A DNA stretch of 64,000 bases, taken from Streptomyces sp. CB00316 (GTDB lineage: Bacteria > Actinomycetota > Actinomycetes > Streptomycetales > Streptomycetaceae). The notes under the pieces were generated by a model. It was not told where the DNA came from. It saw only the letters and a program-made list of their open reading frames with translations, and searched no databases. Position 1 is the first letter of the stretch, and every line of letters starts with the position of its first letter. A program made the position numbers and the translations under genes. The stretch lies in assembly GCF_001905595.1 (NCBI RefSeq), contig NZ_LIXI01000001.1, forward strand, positions 248,001-312,000, read 5' to 3'. Below, one piece after another: positions 28,173 through 37,694 of this stretch.

Positions 28173-29132
28173 TCAGTCGACCGCTGCGTTCCGGGTGGCT
28201 TCCTTGACCGCGATCGAGGCGACGCCGTACTTCTCGAAGATCTTGATGGCGGTGCCGTCGTCGATCAGGGACTGCAGCGCCTTCTGGATCGCGTCCGTCA
28301 GCTCGGGAAGCTTCTTGGAGACGGCGATGCCGTTGGGGGAGGCGTTGTAACCACCGCTCGCGGCGGGGTCGTCGACGACCTCGAAGGCCTGGCCTCCGTC
28401 GGCCGTCTTGGCGGTCCAGCCGGCCGCCGGCTTGGTCAGCACCTGGGCGACGACCTTGTCGGCGCGCAGGGCGAGCTGGGCGTCGGAGTCCTTGGGGAAC
28501 GTCTGCACGTCGATCTCGCCACGGCCCGCCTTCCCGCACTCCTTCTGGTGCGTCCTCAGGAGGTCGAACTGGTTCGTGGCCGCCTGGACGGCGACCTTCT
28601 TGCCGCACAGGTCGTCGAGTGTGGTGATCTTCTCGGGGTTGCCCTTCACGACCATGATCCCGGAGCCGGAGACGGAGTAGTCGACGAAGTCGACGACCGC
28701 CTGGCGCTCCTTGTTGTCCGTCATCGCGGACATCGCCACATCGAACTTGCCGGCCTGGATGGCGGGCACGATGCCGTCGAACTTCTGCGGGGTGAAAGCG
28801 AACTCCACACCGAGCCGGGCGCCGATCGCCTGACCGAGGTCGTAGTCCAGGCCGGTCAGCTCCTTCTCGCCCTCGGTCACGAACATCTCGAACGGGGCGT
28901 AGGGCACGTCGGTGGCCACGCGCACGGTGCCGGACTTCTTCACGGCGCCTGGCAGCGCCTCGTGCAGCTTCGCGTCCCTTTCGACGGTCACCCCCGCGAC
29001 CTCCAGCGACGCGGGAGTCCTGGCCGCGGCGGCGCTGTCGCCACCCTCTCCGCAGCCCGCGAGCGCCAGCAGGACGGTGCTGGTCAGTGCGGCGGCGGTC
29101 ACTGCACGACCGGAGACGTGGGCGTACTTCAT
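28173..29132 (-). CDS. Polar amino-acid ABC importer, lipoprotein binding protein
   Basis: 319 residues from ATG 29132, after AGGAGG. The lipobox LALAGC places the lipid-bearing Cys at 27. The type II periplasmic-binding fold (SBP_bac_3) starts at about residue 68 with VRVATDVPYAPFEMF; GLDYDLGQAIGARLG and DFVDYSVSGSGIMVV are the classic amino-acid-binding blocks. First gene of the transport-peptidase operon. Ligand unknown; arginine, aspartate or an Asp-Arg dipeptide are suggested by context. Confidence 0.94.
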   Translation of the reverse strand: MKYAHVSGRAVTAAALTSTVLLALAGCGEGGDSAAAARTPASLEVAGVTVERDAKLHEALPGAVKKSGTVRVATDVPYAPFEMFVTEGEKELTGLDYDLGQAIGARLGVEFAFTPQKFDGIVPAIQAGKFDVAMSAMTDNKERQAVVDFVDYSVSGSGIMVVKGNPEKITTLDDLCGKKVAVQAATNQFDLLRTHQKECGKAGRGEIDVQTFPKDSDAQLALRADKVVAQVLTKPAAGWTAKTADGGQAFEVVDDPAASGGYNASPNGIAVSKKLPELTDAIQKALQSLIDDGTAIKIFEKYGVASIAVKEATRNAAVD

Positions 29133-29220
29133 GTCGTTCCCTCCTGGAGGAATTCCGGCCGGCGGCGACTTCCTCGCCCGGCCCGCCCCAGAAGTTACAC
29201 ACCGCAACTCAATCTGCATA

Positions 29221-29356
29221 GATGTAACGAGCGTTACGTCTCCGTGGCGCGCCATCGCGCTGCGTGAAACATGTCCCACGCACCCTGTCCGGAGCGGTCG
29301 GAACGGCAAATCTGCTGCGCGATGCCCGGTCTCGGTGATCGCTGCTGCGTTACATC
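29221..29356. promoter_or_regulatory. Operator candidates in the divergent control region (29133-29440)
   Basis: GTAACG-AG-CGTTAC at 29224-29237 is a perfect inverted repeat, and GATGTAACG (29221-29229) recurs in opposite orientation as CGTTACATC (29348-29356). TGCGTG and CACGCA at 29261-29282 form another pair. The two GATGTAACG copies face each other about 120 bases apart, as if one serves each divergent promoter. They could be RpiR sites; this is inference. Confidence 0.5.
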
Positions 29357-29440
29357 TGGCGAACTGCCCCGCGTGTCTGTACTTTCCATCACCACCGACT
29401 CCGCGTCGGTCCCCCACTCCTCCATCCTCAGGAGAGCTCC

Positions 29441-30487
29441 GTGATCCGTACCCCTCTGCGGCCGGCGACCTGCCTCGCCGCGTCCCTGGCCCTGCTGGCC
29501 CCCGCCCTCATCACCGCGGAACCGGCCCACGCCGCCGCCAAGCGCATCCGGCTGGGCAGCCTGGCCGACGTCAGCCGCGGCAGCTGGTCCGGTCCCGCGT
29601 ACACCATGAACGGTTCCGGCGGGGTCGTCGCCGCGACCATGAGCAGAGCCATCGACGCGATCCGCGGTGGTACGGGCTCCCTCGACGTCGTCGTCCTCGC
29701 CGGCTCCGCACCCACCTCCGGCAGCACGACGCCCGAGTGCGACACGGTCATGGGCCTGGCCGGCGTCAACTCCTGTACCACCTGGACCCTCACGCGCCGC
29801 AGCGACGGTGACAACAGCGCGGCCAACACCGACGTCCGCAACGCCGAGTTCGTCTACTTCGCCGGCGGCGACCAGTGCGACTACGCCGACTGGAAGGGCA
29901 CCGCCCTCCAGAACTCCGTGAAGTCCGTCGTCGCCAAGGGCGGCGGCTCCGGAGGTGGCAGCGCGGGGCACCACATCAACAGCGCCGTCGTCTACGACGC
30001 CTGCCGCGGCGGCGTCACCTCCGACGAGGCGCTCTACGATCCCTACGATCCGGCGATCACCTTCACCACCGGCATGTTCGTCTGGCCGAACTACGCGGGC
30101 ACCATCAACGACTCACATTTCGTCACCCGGGATCGCATGGGTCGCACCATGGCCTTCGTCGCCCGGGCGATCGAGGACGGTCTCACCACCGGCGGAGCCG
30201 CGTGGGGCGTCGGCGTGGACGACGGCGGATCCCTCTTCATCGACGGGAACGGCAGAGCGACCGCCGCCGGCGCCGACACCTTCGTCGTCCTGGGCGACCA
30301 CCGCCCCGAGCAGGCCGACGCCGACCGATACCTCAGCTACGACGGCTACAAGATCTGGCGACTGCGCCCCGGCCAGACCTACGATTTCAAGAACCGCCCC
30401 ACCTGTGGCTACTACCTGCGCAGCGTCGTCAGGGGCGTCCCGGACCGCAACCTCTACGACGGGACGCCGCTCACGAACTGCGGTTGA
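29441..30487 (+). CDS. Second secreted cyanophycinase-like (S51) protein
   Basis: 348 residues. GTG 29441 follows AGGAG. A signal peptide (about 1-32, ending AHAAA) precedes an S51-like core: VYFAGGDQCDYADWKG (about 138-153) and a nucleophile elbow GGGSAGHH with candidate Ser174. That elbow differs from the SGSSAGAQ of the other enzyme. Cys pairs (for example C100/C112, near C146) may form disulfides. Predicted extracellular peptidase acting on a similar polymer. Divergent from the importer operon with shared operator-like repeats, so probably co-regulated. Activity is less certain than for the 23796-25112 protein. Confidence 0.75.
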   Translation: MIRTPLRPATCLAASLALLAPALITAEPAHAAAKRIRLGSLADVSRGSWSGPAYTMNGSGGVVAATMSRAIDAIRGGTGSLDVVVLAGSAPTSGSTTPECDTVMGLAGVNSCTTWTLTRRSDGDNSAANTDVRNAEFVYFAGGDQCDYADWKGTALQNSVKSVVAKGGGSGGGSAGHHINSAVVYDACRGGVTSDEALYDPYDPAITFTTGMFVWPNYAGTINDSHFVTRDRMGRTMAFVARAIEDGLTTGGAAWGVGVDDGGSLFIDGNGRATAAGADTFVVLGDHRPEQADADRYLSYDGYKIWRLRPGQTYDFKNRPTCGYYLRSVVRGVPDRNLYDGTPLTNCG

Positions 30488-30627
30488 GTCCAACGCGGCC
30501 CCCTCACCCCGCCCGGCGCAGCGTCAGCATCCGGCCGGCGCGCCCCGGTGGCCGCCCTGGCGGTGCAGGCTCTCGCCGCCGCGACGTCGTACCGACGGAG
30601 GGGAGGGATGACGCCCGGCTGACACGA

Positions 30628-30669
30628 CCGCCCCGGCCACCATGAGCACATCCACGGCGGCCGGGGCGG
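30628..30669. terminator. Bidirectional terminator
   Basis: CCGCCCCGGCC (30628-30638) pairs with GGCCGGGGCGG (30659-30669) over a 20-base loop. It is placed between the convergent S51-like and acyl-CoA dehydrogenase genes. The rest of 30488-30692 holds no gene. Confidence 0.7.
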
Positions 30670-30692
30670 TGGTCGTCGAAGCGCCGAACGGG

Positions 30693-31859
30693 TCAGCCCG
30701 GCAGTCCCAACTCCCGGGCGATCAGCATCCGCTGGACCTCCGAAGTCCCCTCGCCGATCTCCAGGATCTTCGAGTCGCGCCACATCCGCGCCACCGGGTA
30801 CTCGTTCATGAAGCCGTACCCGCCGTGGATCTGCGTCGCCTCGCGGGCGTTGTCCACCGCGACCGTCGAGGAGTACAGCTTCGCGATCGCCGCCTCCTTC
30901 TTGAAGGGTTCGCCCGCCACCAGACGGGAGGCCGCGTCGCGCCATCCCACGCGGGCCATGTGGGCGCGCATCTCCATGTCGGCGATCTTGAACTGGATCG
31001 CCTGGTTCGCGCCGATCGGCTTGCCGAACGCGTGGCGCTCGGCCGCGTACTTCACCGACTCGTCCACGCAGCCCTGCGCCAGGCCCGTGGCCAGGGCGGA
31101 GATCGCGACCCGGCCCTCGTCCAGGATCCGCAGGAACTGCGCGTAGCCGCGGCCCTCCTCGCCCAGCAGGTTGGCGGCGGGGACACGGACGTCGGCGAAG
31201 GACAGCTCGCGGGTGTCCGAGGCGTTCCAGCCGACCTTGGAGTAGGGGGCCGCGACCGTGAAGCCGGGGGTGCCGGAGGGGACGATGATCGCGGAGATCC
31301 GGGGGCGGCCGTCCTCCTTGCGGCCGGTCACGGCTGTTACCGTCACCAGCTCCGTGATATCCGTTCCCGAGTTGGTGATGAAGCACTTCGAGCCGTTGAT
31401 CACCCACTCGTTCGTCGCCTCGTCCAGCACCGCCGTCGTCCGCGTACCGCCCGCGTCCGACCCGCCGTCCGGCTCGGTCAGGCCGAACGCGCCCAGTGCC
31501 TCGCCCGCGCAGAGCTTCGGCAGCCACTGCCGCTTCTGCTCCTCCGTGCCGAACAGGTGCAGCGGCATCGCGCCCAGCGAGACCCCCGCCTCCAGGGTGA
31601 TCGCCACCGACGAGTCGACCCGGGCCAGCTCCTCCAGGGCGATGCCGAGCGCGAGGTAGTCGCCGCCCATGCCGCCGTACTCTTCCGGGAACGGCAGGCC
31701 GAACAGGCCCATCCGGCCCATCTCGCGCACGATCTCGTACGGGAATTCATGGCGCTCGTAGAAGTCGCCGATCTTCGGCGCGACCACGTCGTGCGCGAAC
31801 GCCTCGACCGTGCGGCGCAGTTCCTCGTGCTCGGCGGTCAGCCGGTGATCCAGGGACAT
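30693..31859 (-). CDS. acdH: Acyl-CoA dehydrogenase (isovaleryl-CoA/short branched-chain type)
   Basis: 388 residues, FAD flavoprotein. It oxidises acyl-CoA to the 2,3-enoyl-CoA, passing electrons to ETF. Signatures: GAFGLTEPDGGSDAG, and the C-terminal QIHGGYGFMNEYPVARMWRD with EIGEGTSEVQRMLIAREL. The operon with HMG-CoA lyase and a methylcrotonyl-CoA-type carboxylase indicates isovaleryl-CoA in leucine breakdown. The name acdH is by analogy with the S. coelicolor gene at this locus. ATG 31859 follows GGAGTGAG; it starts 7 bases after the lyase stop. Last gene of its operon. Confidence 0.92.
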   Translation of the reverse strand: MSLDHRLTAEHEELRRTVEAFAHDVVAPKIGDFYERHEFPYEIVREMGRMGLFGLPFPEEYGGMGGDYLALGIALEELARVDSSVAITLEAGVSLGAMPLHLFGTEEQKRQWLPKLCAGEALGAFGLTEPDGGSDAGGTRTTAVLDEATNEWVINGSKCFITNSGTDITELVTVTAVTGRKEDGRPRISAIIVPSGTPGFTVAAPYSKVGWNASDTRELSFADVRVPAANLLGEEGRGYAQFLRILDEGRVAISALATGLAQGCVDESVKYAAERHAFGKPIGANQAIQFKIADMEMRAHMARVGWRDAASRLVAGEPFKKEAAIAKLYSSTVAVDNAREATQIHGGYGFMNEYPVARMWRDSKILEIGEGTSEVQRMLIARELGLPG

Positions 31860-31866
31860 GGGTAAC

Positions 31867-32838
31867 TCACTCCTTGTGGGAGGCGGGAGAAGAGGGAGGG
31901 GTCAGGGCGCGGACCGTGCGGGATGGGCTCGGTCGGCCCAGGTGTCCGGCCAGCCAGGCGCTGGTGGCCGCCAGCGCGTCGAGGTCGACGCCGGTCTCGA
32001 TGCCGAGGCCGTCGAGCATCCAGACCAGGTCCTCGGTGGCGAGATTGCCCGTGGCGCTCTTCGCGTACGGGCAGCCGCCCAGGCCGCCCGCCGACGCGTC
32101 CACCGTGCTCACCCCGTGCTGGAGCGCGGCCAGGGTGTTGGACAGCGCCTGGCCGTACGTGTCGTGGAAGTGGACGCCGATCGACTCCGTGGGGACGCCT
32201 GAATCGTTCAGGGCCCTCAGCAGCGCCGTTACGTGGCCCGGTGTCGCCACCCCGATCGTGTCGCCCAGCGACAGCTCGTCACAGCCCAGGTCCATCAGCG
32301 CCTTCGCGACCCTGACCACCTGCGCCACCGGCACCGTGCCCTCCCACGGGTCGCCGAAGCACATCGACAGGTACCCGCGCACGTGGACCTTCTCCGCCTT
32401 CGCCCGGGCCACCACCGGCTCGAACATGGCGAGCGACTCGTCGACGGTCCGGTTCAGGTTGCGTGCGGCGAACGTCTCCGTGGCCGAGCCGAACACCGCG
32501 ATCGACCGGGCCCCGAGCGCCAGTGCCCGGTCCAGGCCGCGTTCGTTCGGCACGAGGACGGGGAGGGAGACGTCGCCCACGTCCGCGATGTCCCCGAGGA
32601 GGGGGAACAGCTCCTCCGCGTCGGCCAGTTGGGGCACCCACTTCGGGTGCACGAAGCTCGTCGCCTCGATGGTCGTCAGACCCGCCACGGCCAGGCGGCG
32701 GATGAACTCCGCCTTCACCGGCGTCGGGACGGTCTCCTTCTCGTTCTGCAGGCCGTCCCGGGCCCCTACCTCGTGGATCCGGACCCGGGCCGGCAGACCG
32801 GCAGCCGGGACCTTCATGGGGAGCGGTCGCGTGGTCAT
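31867..32838 (-). CDS. hmgL: Hydroxymethylglutaryl-CoA lyase
   Basis: 323 residues, HMGL-like TIM barrel. It splits HMG-CoA to acetoacetate and acetyl-CoA, the last leucine-catabolic step. [16 protein letters not shown] carries the metal/substrate Asp and Gln; [14 protein letters not shown] gives the metal His pair; [20 protein letters not shown] carries the active-site Cys. Its start overlaps the carboxylase alpha stop by 4 bases. Confidence 0.95.
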   Translation of the reverse strand: MTTRPLPMKVPAAGLPARVRIHEVGARDGLQNEKETVPTPVKAEFIRRLAVAGLTTIEATSFVHPKWVPQLADAEELFPLLGDIADVGDVSLPVLVPNERGLDRALALGARSIAVFGSATETFAARNLNRTVDESLAMFEPVVARAKAEKVHVRGYLSMCFGDPWEGTVPVAQVVRVAKALMDLGCDELSLGDTIGVATPGHVTALLRALNDSGVPTESIGVHFHDTYGQALSNTLAALQHGVSTVDASAGGLGGCPYAKSATGNLATEDLVWMLDGLGIETGVDLDALAATSAWLAGHLGRPSPSRTVRALTPPSSPASHKE

Positions 32839-34778
32839 GAGTCCTCCCGGGGCGCCACTACCGCGAGGATCTGGTCCATCGCCACCGTGGCCCCCGCCGT
32901 GACGTCCAGCTCGGTCACCGTCCCCGCGTGCGGCGCGGAGATCACGTGTTCCATCTTCATCGCCTCCACCACGAGCAGGCTCTGACCTGCCTCGACCACG
33001 TCACCGACGGCCACCTTCACCACCGTGACCGTGCCCGGCATCGGCGCCGCCAGCGTGTCCGCCCCGCTCCGGCCCGCCCCGCTCAGCAACGCCTCCACCG
33101 GGTCGTGGTCCTGGACGTGCCAGGTGTCGCCTTCCCGGCCGAGCCAGTCGCCGGACCGGTGGAAGTGGCCCACCGTGCCGTCGAGTTCGACCGTGACGCG
33201 GTCGGGTGTCACCACAGCTCCCGCCGGAGCCTCGTACGACACCGGGTCCGCGCCCGACACCCGCAGCGGGAAGAGCAGCGGCGCCCGCACACCCCCCGTC
33301 CGCCACCCGCTCGGCACCGAGAACGGGTCCGTCCAGCCCCCCGCGTCCGGCCGGGGCGCCAGCGCCTCCCGGCGGACCGCCGCAGCCGCCGCGTACACCT
33401 CGTCCGGTACGCCGTCCGGCACCAGGCCCTCAGCCTCGCGCTCCACCAGCCCCGTGTCCAGGTTGCCGGAGATCACGTCCGGGTGGGCCAGCAGGCGGCG
33501 CAGGAAGCCCACGTTGGTCGGGACGCCCAGGATCACCGTGTCCGCGAGGGCCGCCCGCAGCTTGCGGATGGCGGTCGCGCGGTCGGGGCCGTACGCGATG
33601 ACCTTCGACAGCATCGGGTCGTACAGGCTGCCCACCGGCACGCCCTCGCTGAGCCCCGAGTCCGTGCGTACCCCGCCGCCCTGCGGCTCGCGCAGCGCCA
33701 GCACCGTACCGCCGGAGGGCAGGAAGCCCCGGGACGGGTCCTCTGCGCAGATCCGGGCCTCGATCGCCCAGCCGTCCAGCGTGATGTCCTGCTGCGCGTA
33801 AGGGAGTTGCTCGCCCGACGCCACCCGCAGCTGCCACTCCACCAGGTCCAGGCCCGTGATCAGCTCGGTGACCGGGTGCTCGACCTGGAGGCGGGTGTTC
33901 ATCTCCATGAAGTAGTACGAGGCCGGATCGTTGCCCGGGACGATGAACTCCACCGTCCCCGCGCCGACATAGCCGCAACTGCGCGCCGCCTGCACGGCCG
34001 CCTCACCCATCGACGCCCGGGTCTCCTCGTCGAGCAGGACCGAGGGGGCCTCCTCGATGATCTTCTGGTGGCGGCGCTGGAGCGAGCACTCGCGCTCGCC
34101 GAGGTGGATCACGTTGCCGTGGGCGTCGGCCAGCACCTGGATCTCGATGTGGCGGGGGCGGTCGATCCACCGCTCGACGAGAAGGGTGTCATCGCCGAAC
34201 GAAGCCCGCGCCTCGCGCCTCGCCGCCGCGATCTCCTCCGCCAGCACCGCCGCGTCGCGGACCAGGCGCATGCCCTTGCCGCCGCCGCCCGCGGAGGGCT
34301 TCAGGAGCACCGGGGTGCCGATCTCCCGTGCCGCTTCCTCCAGTTGGGCATCGGTGAGGCCGCTGCCGGACGAACCCGGGACCACCGGGACCCCGGCCGC
34401 CGCGACCGTCTCCTTGGCCCGGATCTTGTCGCCCATGAGCGAGATCGCGGAGGCGGGCGGGCCGATGAAGACCAGACCCGCGTCCGTACAGGCGGCGGCG
34501 AACTCCGCGTTCTCCGCGAGGAAGCCGTAGCCGGGGTGGACGGCCTGCGCGCCCGTGCGGCGGGCCGCCTCCAGGAGCGCCGGAACCGACAGGTAGCTCG
34601 CCGCGGCCGGCGGCGGGCCGATCCGTACCGCCGTATCCGCCTCCCGTACGTGCCGGGCGTCCGCGTCCGCGTCGCTGAAGACGGCGACCGAGCGCACCCC
34701 CAGCTCCCGCAGGGTCCGGATCACCCGGACGGCGATCTCGCCGCGGTTGGCGACCAGAACGGTGTCGAACATCGTCAT
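32835..34778 (-). CDS. Acyl-CoA carboxylase alpha chain (biotin carboxylase plus biotin carrier)
   Basis: 647 residues from ATG 34778 ([16 protein letters not shown]), after GAGGAA. The biotin carboxylase ATP-grasp domain (about 3-450) has [14 protein letters not shown] and [16 protein letters not shown] linker/BT region follows, and the carrier domain at the end has VEAMKMEH with the biotinyl Lys. It pairs with the beta chain encoded 7 bases upstream. The operon context favours methylcrotonyl-CoA carboxylase (leucine route) over acetyl- or propionyl-CoA carboxylase. Confidence 0.93.
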   Translation of the reverse strand: MTMFDTVLVANRGEIAVRVIRTLRELGVRSVAVFSDADADARHVREADTAVRIGPPPAAASYLSVPALLEAARRTGAQAVHPGYGFLAENAEFAAACTDAGLVFIGPPASAISLMGDKIRAKETVAAAGVPVVPGSSGSGLTDAQLEEAAREIGTPVLLKPSAGGGGKGMRLVRDAAVLAEEIAAARREARASFGDDTLLVERWIDRPRHIEIQVLADAHGNVIHLGERECSLQRRHQKIIEEAPSVLLDEETRASMGEAAVQAARSCGYVGAGTVEFIVPGNDPASYYFMEMNTRLQVEHPVTELITGLDLVEWQLRVASGEQLPYAQQDITLDGWAIEARICAEDPSRGFLPSGGTVLALREPQGGGVRTDSGLSEGVPVGSLYDPMLSKVIAYGPDRATAIRKLRAALADTVILGVPTNVGFLRRLLAHPDVISGNLDTGLVEREAEGLVPDGVPDEVYAAAAAVRREALAPRPDAGGWTDPFSVPSGWRTGGVRAPLLFPLRVSGADPVSYEAPAGAVVTPDRVTVELDGTVGHFHRSGDWLGREGDTWHVQDHDPVEALLSGAGRSGADTLAAPMPGTVTVVKVAVGDVVEAGQSLLVVEAMKMEHVISAPHAGTVTELDVTAGATVAMDQILAVVAPREDS

Positions 34779-34785
34779 CTGTTCC

Positions 34786-36408
34786 TCACATCCGGAAGAC
34801 GCCGAAGCCGGGACCGGCCGGGTCCTTCTGGGGCAGCGGGGCATTGGCGCAGGCCGTGAGGGCGAGGCCCAGCACCTGGCGGGTGTCCACGGGGTCGATC
34901 ACGCCGTCGTCCCAGAGCCGGGCGGTGGCGTAGTACGCGTTGCCCTGGGTCTCGTACTGGGCACGGATCGGGGCCTTGAACGCTTCTTCGTCCTCGGCGC
35001 TCCAGTCGTCGCCGAGCTGGTCGCGCTTGACGGTGGCCAGCACCGAGGCGGCCTGCTCGCCGCCCATCACCGAGATCTTGGCGTTGGGCCACATCCACAG
35101 GAAGCGGGGGCTGTACGCCCGGCCGCACATCGAGTAGTTGCCCGCCCCGTACGAGCCGCCGACGACGACCGTCAGTTTCGGGACGCGGGTGGTGGCCACC
35201 GCCGTGACCATCTTCGCGCCGTGCTTGGCGATGCCGCCCGCCTCGTAGTCCCGGCCGACCATGAAGCCGGAGATGTTCTGGAGGAAGACGAGCGGGATCC
35301 CGCGCTGGTCGCACAGCTCGATGAAGTGCGCGCCCTTCTGGGCCGACTCGGAGAACAGGATCCCGTTGTTCGCGACGATCCCGACCGGGTGGCCGTGGAT
35401 GCGGGCGAAGCCGGTGATCAGCGTCGTACCGTACTCCGCCTTGAACTCCTGGAACCGCGAGCCGTCGACCACCCGGGCGATGACCTCGCGTACGTCGTAC
35501 GGCGTCCGGGAGTCCACCGGGACCGCCCCGTACAGACCCACCGGGTCGACCTTCGGCTCCTCGGCCGGCTCCACCGACCAGGGGAGCGGGGCACGGTCCG
35601 GGAGGGTCGCGACGATGTTGCGGACGATCCGCAGGGCATGCGCGTCGTCCTCCGCGAGATGGTCGGTGACCCCCGACGTACGGGAGTGGACCTCGCCGCC
35701 GCCCAGCTCCTCCGCCGTGACGACCTCACCGGTCGCGGCCTTCACCAGCGGCGGGCCGCCGAGGAAGATCGTGCCCTGGTTGCGGACGATGACGGCCTCG
35801 TCGCTCATCGCCGGGACGTATGCCCCACCCGCCGTGCAGGAGCCCAGCACCGCCGCGATCTGCGGAATGCCGGCCCCCGACATGCGGGCCTGGTTGTAGA
35901 AGATCCGCCCGAAGTGGTCCCGGTCGGGGAACACCTCGTCCTGCATCGGGAGGAAGGCACCGCCCGAGTCGACCAGGTAGAGACAGGGGAGCCGGTTCTC
36001 CAGCGCCACCTCCTGCGCGCGCAGGTGCTTCTTCACGGTCATCGGGTAGTACGTGCCGCCCTTGACGGTCGCGTCATTGGCGACGATCACGCACTCGCGG
36101 CCGCTGACCCGCCCGATCCCGGCGATCACCCCGGCCGCCGGGGCGGCGCCCCCGTACAGCCCCTCGGCCGCCAGGGGGGCCAGCTCCAGGAACGGCGAAC
36201 CCGGGTCGAGGAGGGTGTCCACCCGGTCCCGGGGGAGCAGCTTGCCGCGCGCCTCGTGGCGGGCCCGCGCCTTCTCACCCCCGCCCAGCCTTGCCGTGGC
36301 GAGCCGTGCCGCCAGCTCGTCGGCGAGCGCGTGATGCGCCGCCTCGTTGGCCTGCCAGGCCTCCGAGGCGGGATCGGCCGCGCTCGCCAGGACCGGTGCC
36401 TGCTGCAT
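34786..36408 (-). CDS. accD1: Acyl-CoA carboxylase beta chain (carboxyltransferase)
   Basis: 540 residues from ATG 36408, after AAGGGGG. It transfers the carboxyl group from carboxybiotin to methylcrotonyl-CoA (predicted). Crotonase-fold carboxyltransferase: oxyanion and CoA-binding stretches [19 protein letters not shown] and [20 protein letters not shown]. Of the propionyl/methylcrotonyl beta-chain family by length and by [18 protein letters not shown]. First gene of the operon accD-accA-hmgL-acdH. A methylglutaconyl-CoA hydratase gene, needed to complete the route, is not in this operon. Confidence 0.93.
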   Translation of the reverse strand: MQQAPVLASAADPASEAWQANEAAHHALADELAARLATARLGGGEKARARHEARGKLLPRDRVDTLLDPGSPFLELAPLAAEGLYGGAAPAAGVIAGIGRVSGRECVIVANDATVKGGTYYPMTVKKHLRAQEVALENRLPCLYLVDSGGAFLPMQDEVFPDRDHFGRIFYNQARMSGAGIPQIAAVLGSCTAGGAYVPAMSDEAVIVRNQGTIFLGGPPLVKAATGEVVTAEELGGGEVHSRTSGVTDHLAEDDAHALRIVRNIVATLPDRAPLPWSVEPAEEPKVDPVGLYGAVPVDSRTPYDVREVIARVVDGSRFQEFKAEYGTTLITGFARIHGHPVGIVANNGILFSESAQKGAHFIELCDQRGIPLVFLQNISGFMVGRDYEAGGIAKHGAKMVTAVATTRVPKLTVVVGGSYGAGNYSMCGRAYSPRFLWMWPNAKISVMGGEQAASVLATVKRDQLGDDWSAEDEEAFKAPIRAQYETQGNAYYATARLWDDGVIDPVDTRQVLGLALTACANAPLPQKDPAGPGFGVFRM

Positions 36409-36452
36409 CGTGTCGAGCCCCCTTGCCCGTACCGCGATAGTCAACCGCTGCT

Positions 36453-36497
36453 GTTAATGAGCGTTAACGCGTTTCCTTCAGGTTAACGACCGCTAAC
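36453..36497. promoter_or_regulatory. Two matching TetR operators between the carboxylase operon and tetR
   Basis: GTTAATG-AG-CGTTAAC (36453-36468) and GTTAACG-AC-CGCTAAC (36482-36497) share the architecture GTTAAYG-N2-CRYTAAC, with centres 29 bases apart. The second overlaps the expected -35 of tetR; the first lies toward the accD start. This is the pattern expected for a TetR protein controlling itself and the divergent operon. Confidence 0.75.
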
Positions 36498-36506
36498 GAC
36501 CCTGTC

Positions 36507-36512
36507 TAGAAT
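36507..36512 (+). promoter_or_regulatory. -10 element for an apparently leaderless tetR transcript
   Basis: TAGAAT lies with only 8 bases between it and the tetR ATG (36521). Transcription would start at or next to the A of the ATG. No ribosome site is visible, so the mRNA is probably leaderless. Confidence 0.6.
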
Positions 36513-36520
36513 GAATCCTC

Positions 36521-37141
36521 ATGAGCACCCATGCCGCCGCCCGCGTCGCGGCCCCCACCCGCCGCGAGCAGATCCTGCGGGAGGCCGCACGCCTCTTCGC
36601 CGAACGCGGCTTCCACGGGGTCGGCGTCGACGAGATAGGCGCCGCGGTCGGTATCAGCGGCCCCGGCCTCTACCGCCACTTCCCCGGCAAGGACGCGATG
36701 CTCGCCGAACTGCTGGTCGGGATCAGCGAGCGGTTGCTGGACGGCGGCCGCCTGCGGGTGTCGGAGGACGCGTCGCGGGGCGACGGCTCCCCCGAGGCGC
36801 TCCTGGACGCGCTCATCGAGGGCCACATCGACTTCGCCCTCGACGACCGCCCCCTCATCACCCTCCACGACCGTGAGCTCGACCGGCTGCGCGACACGGA
36901 CCGCAAGCGGGTGCGGCGGCTCCAGCGCGAGTACGTGGAGGTCTGGGTGGGTGTCGTCCGGGCCCTCTACCCCGGCCTGCCCGAGAACGAGGCCCGCGTC
37001 ACCGTGCACGCCGTCTTCGGTCTGCTGAACTCCACCCCGCACCTCGCCCGCCCGGAGGCTCGCCCCGGCCGCGAGGCCACCGCCGCGCTGCTGCACCGGC
37101 TGGCGCGCGGGGCGTTCGCGGCGGCTGCGGACCCATCCTGA
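36521..37141 (+). CDS. TetR regulator of the leucine/acyl-CoA operon
   Basis: 206 residues. N-terminal TetR helix-turn-helix (about 15-60): REQILREAARLFAERGFHGV, then GAAVGISGPGLYRHFPGKDAM. The C-terminal part (about 75-200) is a ligand pocket, probably for an acyl-CoA intermediate such as isovaleryl-CoA or methylcrotonyl-CoA (inference). Divergent from accD1, with two matching operators between them. Its reading frame continues after the stop into a truncated GPP34 gene. Confidence 0.92.
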   Translation: MSTHAAARVAAPTRREQILREAARLFAERGFHGVGVDEIGAAVGISGPGLYRHFPGKDAMLAELLVGISERLLDGGRLRVSEDASRGDGSPEALLDALIEGHIDFALDDRPLITLHDRELDRLRDTDRKRVRRLQREYVEVWVGVVRALYPGLPENEARVTVHAVFGLLNSTPHLARPEARPGREATAALLHRLARGAFAAAADPS

Positions 37142-37639
37142 GCAGGAGTTTCACCCGCTGGGCAACCTCGGTCGCGGCTCGACCGGCTGGCGCGCTGGGT
37201 CCACGGGGCCTCCAGCAGCCGCGAGGTGGTCGAGTGGCTGACCCGGGAGCACGCGAAGGGCTCGCAGGACGTCGTGGACAGCCTCTGCGCCCGCGGCCTG
37301 GTGACCGAGGAGCGGCACCGGGCCCTCGGCGTCTTCCCGGTGCGCCGCTACCCGGAGGCCGACGGCTCCGTCGAGCGGGAGCTGCGGGACCGGTTGGCCG
37401 CGGAGGTGCTGTGCGGGGCCGAGCCGGACGCCCGTACGAGCGCACTGGTCGCCCTCGTGCACGCCACGGGGACGCGCCCGCAAGCCTTCCCCGGCGTGCC
37501 GAGGAAGCAGGTGACCCGGCGCATGGCGGAGATCGCCGACGGCCACTGGGCGGGGGTGGGCGTGCGGGAGGCGATCCGCAACCTCCAGGCCGCGATCTCC
37601 ACGGTGACCGTGGTGACGGTGCTCTCCGTGGTGCCTTGA
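37142..37639 (+). pseudogene. N-terminally truncated GPP34 (GOLPH3-like) gene
   Basis: Immediately after the tetR stop and in the same frame, codons read LDRLARWVHGASSSREVVEW and on to SALVALVHATG and the end at 37639. This is the C-terminal two-thirds of a GPP34/GOLPH3-like domain, which in Streptomyces proteins is about 200-230 residues. The first 60-80 residues, with the usual start, are missing. The only starts (GTG 37226 and later) lie inside the domain. Most likely a deletion remnant; expression by read-through or as a fragment cannot be excluded. Confidence 0.6.
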
Positions 37640-37694
37640 GGCGGCCGGAGCGCCTGACGTGAGCGACGACGGCTGAACCGCGAGTGGCTCCCGG

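Noticed and set aside
32928..34859. 643-codon open frame opposite the carboxylase alpha gene
   Set aside because: Arg/His-rich reverse reading without domains; ATP-grasp and biotin motifs are on the other strand.
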